From: an uncultured Rikenellaceae bacterium
GTDB taxonomy: Bacteria; Bacteroidota; Bacteroidia; Bacteroidales; Rikenellaceae
Direction: 5' to 3'
Assembly (NCBI GenBank): GCA_949284665.1
Contig: CASDWR010000098.1
Location: 1-10,004 of the forward strand
DNA length: 10,004 nucleotides
In this document: positions 6,745 to 10,004 of the stretch, piece after piece
Numbering within the stretch: position 1 is the first letter of the stretch
Layout: each line of letters starts with the position of its first letter
Notes under the pieces: generated by a model
The model's input: only the letters and a program-made list of their open reading frames with translations
Database searches by the model: none
What the model was told of the DNA's origin: nothing
Program-made: the position numbers and the translations under genes

Positions 6745-8226
6745 CTATTTATCGAAATACTGTATCAGTTGCCATGTATTGTCATTGACCTCCTTCATCT
6801 CATCGAGCAGATCGGTATAGGGTTGGAAATCCCATGTAACGACTCCCTTGTTGGAGTCACGGTTGGATTCGTCGGTCGAGAGGTCTTCGGGATCGTTGTC
6901 CTGATATTTGAACCAGTGCCATCCCACACAACCTTTGCTTCGGAGCAATTCGATCACGAAGTTCTGGTAGAAATAACCTCTGTCCGCCTGCGTCTTGACA
7001 TTCCATCCGGCACCCGACTGGTTGGGCAATCCCGAATCCTCACCCTTGGTATAGAATTCTACGATCATGTACGGGATCCCGGACCAGTCGACCCAATTGC
7101 GTACCATAGTCTGTGAGGGTTCCCACATGCGATAATGGTCAACCGAGATGATATCCTGATACTTGCCGCACAACTCCATGATTTCGGAATTAATCAGTTC
7201 ATGTTTCTCCTGATTGAATTTCGAACCGAGGAAAAGATGATTGGGATCGTACTTGCGAACGGCAGCGGAGACTTTGCTGATGAATGTTTCAAAGTAGTAA
7301 CCGGTAAAGGCTTTTCGATCGTTGTCGGTAGCATCCGAGATTGTCACCGAATTTTTACCTTTCCGTTCTTTGAGCCAGTTTTCGGCTGCCTTGTACGTTT
7401 CGCTGTTTTTGGGGAATTTGAAACAGCGATCGAGCGCATCATTCCGCCAGGGGAGTTCGTTGTCGACGAAATAGCCTAACAGCCACTTGTCGCTGCGATA
7501 CTGGCTGATGGAACTGATGACGTTGTCGACATATTTGTCGAATTGGGCATCCCATACGCGAGCTATTCCATGTTGGTATCCTTCCCACGTAGCATCCGAA
7601 AAGTCCTCTCCCTGAGCCTTGAGGTACCCGTTATACTCTCCCATCGGAGATACGATGACACAATAGGCCATCGGTTTGGTGAGGGCTTTCATCTGATCGA
7701 CATTCGACCACGCGCCCACTCCATTGAACCCATAGGCTTTCAACATATTGCTTGCCTGTCGCGCCCATTCGGCAGTAGAGCCGAACTGTTCCCGGAGAGC
7801 AGTTTGTTGACGGCCCGAGGAACCGGCATTGAAAACGGCCATTCCCCGATGGATATACGGATATCCTTCGGGGTCGATCAGCCACCACCGGTCACCGATT
7901 TTCTTGGTATAGAAGAACCCGGTCGCTTCGTACTGTTCCTCTTTCCATCCACCATACGTTCCTTCCTCGGGAGCCTCGGAAGGTTCGAATCCTTCCAGGC
8001 GGGCTACCGTTTTGGCCGTATATGTAATCCAGTTCGTGGAAGTGCTGTTTGTACGGGCCTCTACCGTACGATACGGCAGATTCTGTTCGTCGTCGCTACC
8101 GGCCTCGCCCTCTTCAGGACGGTATACCGGATCGGTGATTTCACCCATTCCTTTGTCCGCACAGGAAGGGAAACCGAGGGAGAGCACTCCCAAACAACAC
8201 CACATTGCGATTCTTATCGTTTTCAT
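6745..8226 (-). CDS. Lipoprotein clan GH-A glycoside hydrolase, beta-agarase (GH50)-like
   Basis: Predicted surface or outer-membrane glycanase of 493 aa. The signal peptide ends at FPSC (Cys22), a loose lipobox, followed by ADKG; residues 30-60 form an acidic linker. The catalytic region starts near residue 100 with GFFYTKKIGDRWWLIDPEGYP, an opening seen in agarase-like enzymes, and runs as a TIM-barrel-like sequence to about 475. Two features fit clan GH-A: LGYFVDNELPW with Asn257-Glu258 (acid/base at the end of strand 4) and PYMIVEFYTKGED with Glu390 (nucleophile at strand 7). The end, CVGWHWFKYQDNDP...SNKGVV, also resembles GH50 agarases. However, no other agarolytic gene (GH16, GH86, GH117) is visible here, so the substrate may be a different beta-linked glycan and the family may be another GH-A family. 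Its start lies 2 bases after the SGBP stop, implying translational coupling. Confidence 0.8.
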   Translation of the reverse strand: MKTIRIAMWCCLGVLSLGFPSCADKGMGEITDPVYRPEEGEAGSDDEQNLPYRTVEARTNSTSTNWITYTAKTVARLEGFEPSEAPEEGTYGGWKEEQYEATGFFYTKKIGDRWWLIDPEGYPYIHRGMAVFNAGSSGRQQTALREQFGSTAEWARQASNMLKAYGFNGVGAWSNVDQMKALTKPMAYCVIVSPMGEYNGYLKAQGEDFSDATWEGYQHGIARVWDAQFDKYVDNVISSISQYRSDKWLLGYFVDNELPWRNDALDRCFKFPKNSETYKAAENWLKERKGKNSVTISDATDNDRKAFTGYYFETFISKVSAAVRKYDPNHLFLGSKFNQEKHELINSEIMELCGKYQDIISVDHYRMWEPSQTMVRNWVDWSGIPYMIVEFYTKGEDSGLPNQSGAGWNVKTQADRGYFYQNFVIELLRSKGCVGWHWFKYQDNDPEDLSTDESNRDSNKGVVTWDFQPYTDLLDEMKEVNDNTWQLIQYFDK

Positions 8227-8228
8227 GA

Positions 8229-9230
8229 CTATTGATAATTATTCGGATTTTCATCCCGTACTTCGTTCACGCCGTCGCGGATCCGGTTCCGGAAAGTCAA
8301 CGTGTCGGTAGCATGATAGGTTTTCCCATCCGCTTCCCACTTGTATTTAAGGAAAATCTGACGGTTTTGCAAAAGTTTGGCCCGGTTGTATTGGCACACC
8401 CCGTCCGAGGTCACATCATACGAAGCGCCATCGGCCGAACTGACATCGATTGAACCGTCCTCCATGTCGATTTTCAACTTCAGTTCGCTTTTCGAGGAAT
8501 TCTGATTCCCGCCCATGGCATTGGTCGTCAATTCATCCGGGGCGACTGTCGTCAACGTCCACACTTTGGAATCAGCCTGAGGTATGGTTGTAAAATATTC
8601 GATTCGATCCACCTCCTGTCCCGTTGCATCCGTTACGACAGTCACACCGCCATGCCACCAATGGCCGAAAAGCATGTTTTCGTAACGCACACAAATCACC
8701 TCGCTCTCTTTGCCTTCGAGTGCGGGTGCGCTGTCGCTTTCGGTAATCCGGAAAGCAATCGCCTGGTCGGGGACAAGACGGGAAGCATCGGAGAGGAACT
8801 TGGCGGAATCGACCTGAACGGTGATCGAACCCAGGTGTTGCCCCTTACGGATAATCGCTTCGTTGCTCTCTTGATTTTCCACCAGTAATTTATAGACATC
8901 GGACGGCAGGGCCTCGATTTGATCGATCGTTGCAAAATGGTCCTTGATGTAAGTGAAATCGTGGTTTTTCAAAGCACTGACGGCATCGTCATTCAACAAG
9001 GAGTTGTCGACGGTGAATTTCACTCTCCGATCCATACTGTTTTCGATCACGCCCGCAAGCATGATACCCGTACTGAACTTCATGCCTTCGCCGACGATTA
9101 CCGAACGGACATCGGTCTGGAAAGCGAAATAGACGCTCTGTACCTCATAATCTTTTACGTAGTCATCGTAACAGGCGGTAAGGCATACTGCCGCCAAGAT
9201 TGCCGAGACATATAGTTTCATCTTTTTCAT
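8229..9230 (-). CDS. Surface glycan-binding lipoprotein, DUF1735/DUF4361 type (SusE position)
   Basis: A predicted outer-membrane lipoprotein that would bind the target glycan beside SusD. I start it at the ATG at 9230 (333 aa; MKKMKLYV...), giving a normal lipoprotein signal with lipobox LTAC (Cys20) followed by YDD, an acidic patch typical of surface-exported Bacteroidota lipoproteins. An in-frame TTG at 9248 would add six residues and overlap the SusD stop region; it is less likely. The region after the signal (VYFAFQTDVRSVIVGEG...GIMLAGVIENSMDRRVKFTVD) resembles the DUF1735 (BT_3987-like) N-terminal domain. The second half, with GHWWHGG, IEYFTTIP, WTLTTVAPDELTTN and QIFLKYKWEADGKTYHATDTLTFRNR, resembles the DUF4361-type C-terminal domain. 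The gene sits 20 bases after the susD-type gene and 2 bases before the GH-A gene. Fold and ligand are inferred from position and family resemblance only. Confidence 0.85.
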   Translation of the reverse strand: MKKMKLYVSAILAAVCLTACYDDYVKDYEVQSVYFAFQTDVRSVIVGEGMKFSTGIMLAGVIENSMDRRVKFTVDNSLLNDDAVSALKNHDFTYIKDHFATIDQIEALPSDVYKLLVENQESNEAIIRKGQHLGSITVQVDSAKFLSDASRLVPDQAIAFRITESDSAPALEGKESEVICVRYENMLFGHWWHGGVTVVTDATGQEVDRIEYFTTIPQADSKVWTLTTVAPDELTTNAMGGNQNSSKSELKLKIDMEDGSIDVSSADGASYDVTSDGVCQYNRAKLLQNRQIFLKYKWEADGKTYHATDTLTFRNRIRDGVNEVRDENPNNYQ

Positions 9231-9250
9231 CGGATATGCATTTTTCAATA

Positions 9251-10004
9251 TTATCTCCAGTTATCCCAACCTTCGTTTTGCAACAGGTTGGTCATACACA
9301 ATACCTCTTTGTACGGGATTGGCAAATAGGCCGAAACGAATTGACGTTCTTCCACTTTACTCGTCTGGTAATCGAAACTCGTACCGCTGAGCATGATTTT
9401 GGCGCCATGTACCGCCTGATTCAGTTCGCCGAGCGAGGTTGTCCAACGGCGCAGATCGAAAAACCACGTTCCTTCGAAACAGGTTTCGATACGGCGTTCG
9501 TTTCGCAGGAAACGGTCGAAAGCCACTTCACCGGCCAAGGCAATCTCATCCAGATAGGGATCTTCCTTAAGTCCCTCTTCACCGTCATAGGTATCGCGGC
9601 TGCGCAACCATCCGATCGCCTCTTTCGGAGACAGGCCGTAAAGAGTACCGGTAGGACCTACCACGTGGTTGGCCGCCTCGGCAAAAGCGAGCACCATGTG
9701 CGCCCAACGGATAAAGAATTTGGAATGAGGCAAACGACTCGGCGAGCGGTCCGCCCAGTTCAGTCCCATGTAAACGAACTTTTTGGTATAATAGCCCGTA
9801 CGCGTATTCTTGGAGTTGATTTCAGGAGCATCCTTCCCGCCTTCATACGTCTCGAAGGTATAGGTCCCTTTGGGATTCGAATTACCGACCTCCACCGTCA
9901 GGCCATTATAAAAAATGTTGCTGTAAAAACGATTTTCACGGTTTTCGTAGGGGTGCTGCGGGTCATAGGGATAATTTGGAGACTCGCCGACCGGATAACC
10001 GTCC
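9251..10004 (-). CDS. SusD/RagB-family outer-membrane glycan-binding lipoprotein, C-terminal part (5' end beyond window)
   Basis: SusD-type proteins cap the SusC TonB-dependent porin and capture oligosaccharides at the cell surface. About 250 C-terminal residues are visible and the frame runs open to the window edge, so the GTG at 9895 is internal, not a start. Family hallmarks seen: a DGYP motif at the edge followed by PYDPQHPYENRENRFY, where SusD proteins carry their 'dpR(f)' region; a helix with FAEAANHVVGP; the segment LRSRDTYDGEEG; the cluster ERRIETCFEGTWFFDLRRW; and the ending AYLPIPYKEVL...LQNEGW. Signal peptide and lipobox lie off-window. The stop (TAA) is 20 bases before the ATG of the next lipoprotein gene, the usual SusD-SGBP order, so susC should lie immediately to the right. 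Family assignment is firm; the ligand is not known from sequence. Confidence 0.95.
   Translation of the reverse strand, partial: DGYPVGESPNYPYDPQHPYENRENRFYSNIFYNGLTVEVGNSNPKGTYTFETYEGGKDAPEINSKNTRTGYYTKKFVYMGLNWADRSPSRLPHSKFFIRWAHMVLAFAEAANHVVGPTGTLYGLSPKEAIGWLRSRDTYDGEEGLKEDPYLDEIALAGEVAFDRFLRNERRIETCFEGTWFFDLRRWTTSLGELNQAVHGAKIMLSGTSFDYQTSKVEERQFVSAYLPIPYKEVLCMTNLLQNEGWDNWR

Noticed and set aside
7543..8235. Plus-strand frame of 230 codons antisense to the GH-A gene.
   Set aside because: Shadow frame: no family resemblance, no signal or plausible start context, fully covered by the catalytic gene on the other strand.
9251..9895. Reading the SusD-type frame as a complete 214-aa gene starting at GTG 9895.
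   Set aside because: The frame stays open to the window edge and the sequence upstream of 9895 (DGYP...PYENRENRFY) is typical SusD, so the gene is truncated by the window, not short.

Overview
The window is the distal part of a polysaccharide utilization locus (PUL) from a member of the Bacteroidota, most likely Bacteroidales. The support is a SusD-type protein, a DUF1735/DUF4361-type surface glycan-binding lipoprotein, several lipoproteins with acidic residues after the lipidated cysteine, and a fimbrillin-like protein. Base composition looks close to balanced. Genus cannot be decided from the sequence alone.

All eight supported genes lie on the minus strand, so transcription runs from high to low coordinates. 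In transcription order they are: (1) the C-terminal part of a SusD-family protein, cut by the window end at 10004; (2) a SusE-position surface glycan-binding protein; (3) a lipoprotein clan GH-A glycoside hydrolase resembling beta-agarases; (4) a lipoprotein with three PKD/Ig-like modules and a C-terminal jelly-roll-like module; (5) a 50-residue small protein; (6) a fimbrillin-like lipoprotein ending in the same type of C-terminal module; (7) a paralogue of gene 4; (8) a GH3 beta-glucosidase-type exo-enzyme. Gaps are 2 to about 90 bases and I saw no convincing internal promoter, so this looks like one operon whose promoter and susC lie beyond the right edge. Three perfect hairpins sit in the two gaps before genes 7 and 8 and may tune the distal part of the transcript.

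Inferred working model: the SusC/D pair (SusC off-window) imports oligosaccharides. The surface lipoproteins hold the glycan at the cell surface, and the GH-A lipoprotein cuts it there. The secreted, non-lipidated GH3 enzyme removes terminal sugars from imported oligosaccharides in the periplasm. The substrate is not determined by the sequence; a beta-linked glycan is most likely. The least ordinary part is 2330-6718: three lipoproteins with different N-terminal scaffolds (PKD, fimbrillin, PKD) share one C-terminal module, and a small-protein gene sits directly before the fimbrillin-like member.

The plus strand carries only shadow reading frames. Bases 1-27 are non-coding 3' flank of the GH3 gene. 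No RNA genes, CRISPR arrays, insertion sequences or attachment sites were seen. No gene-free stretch exceeds 300 bases.
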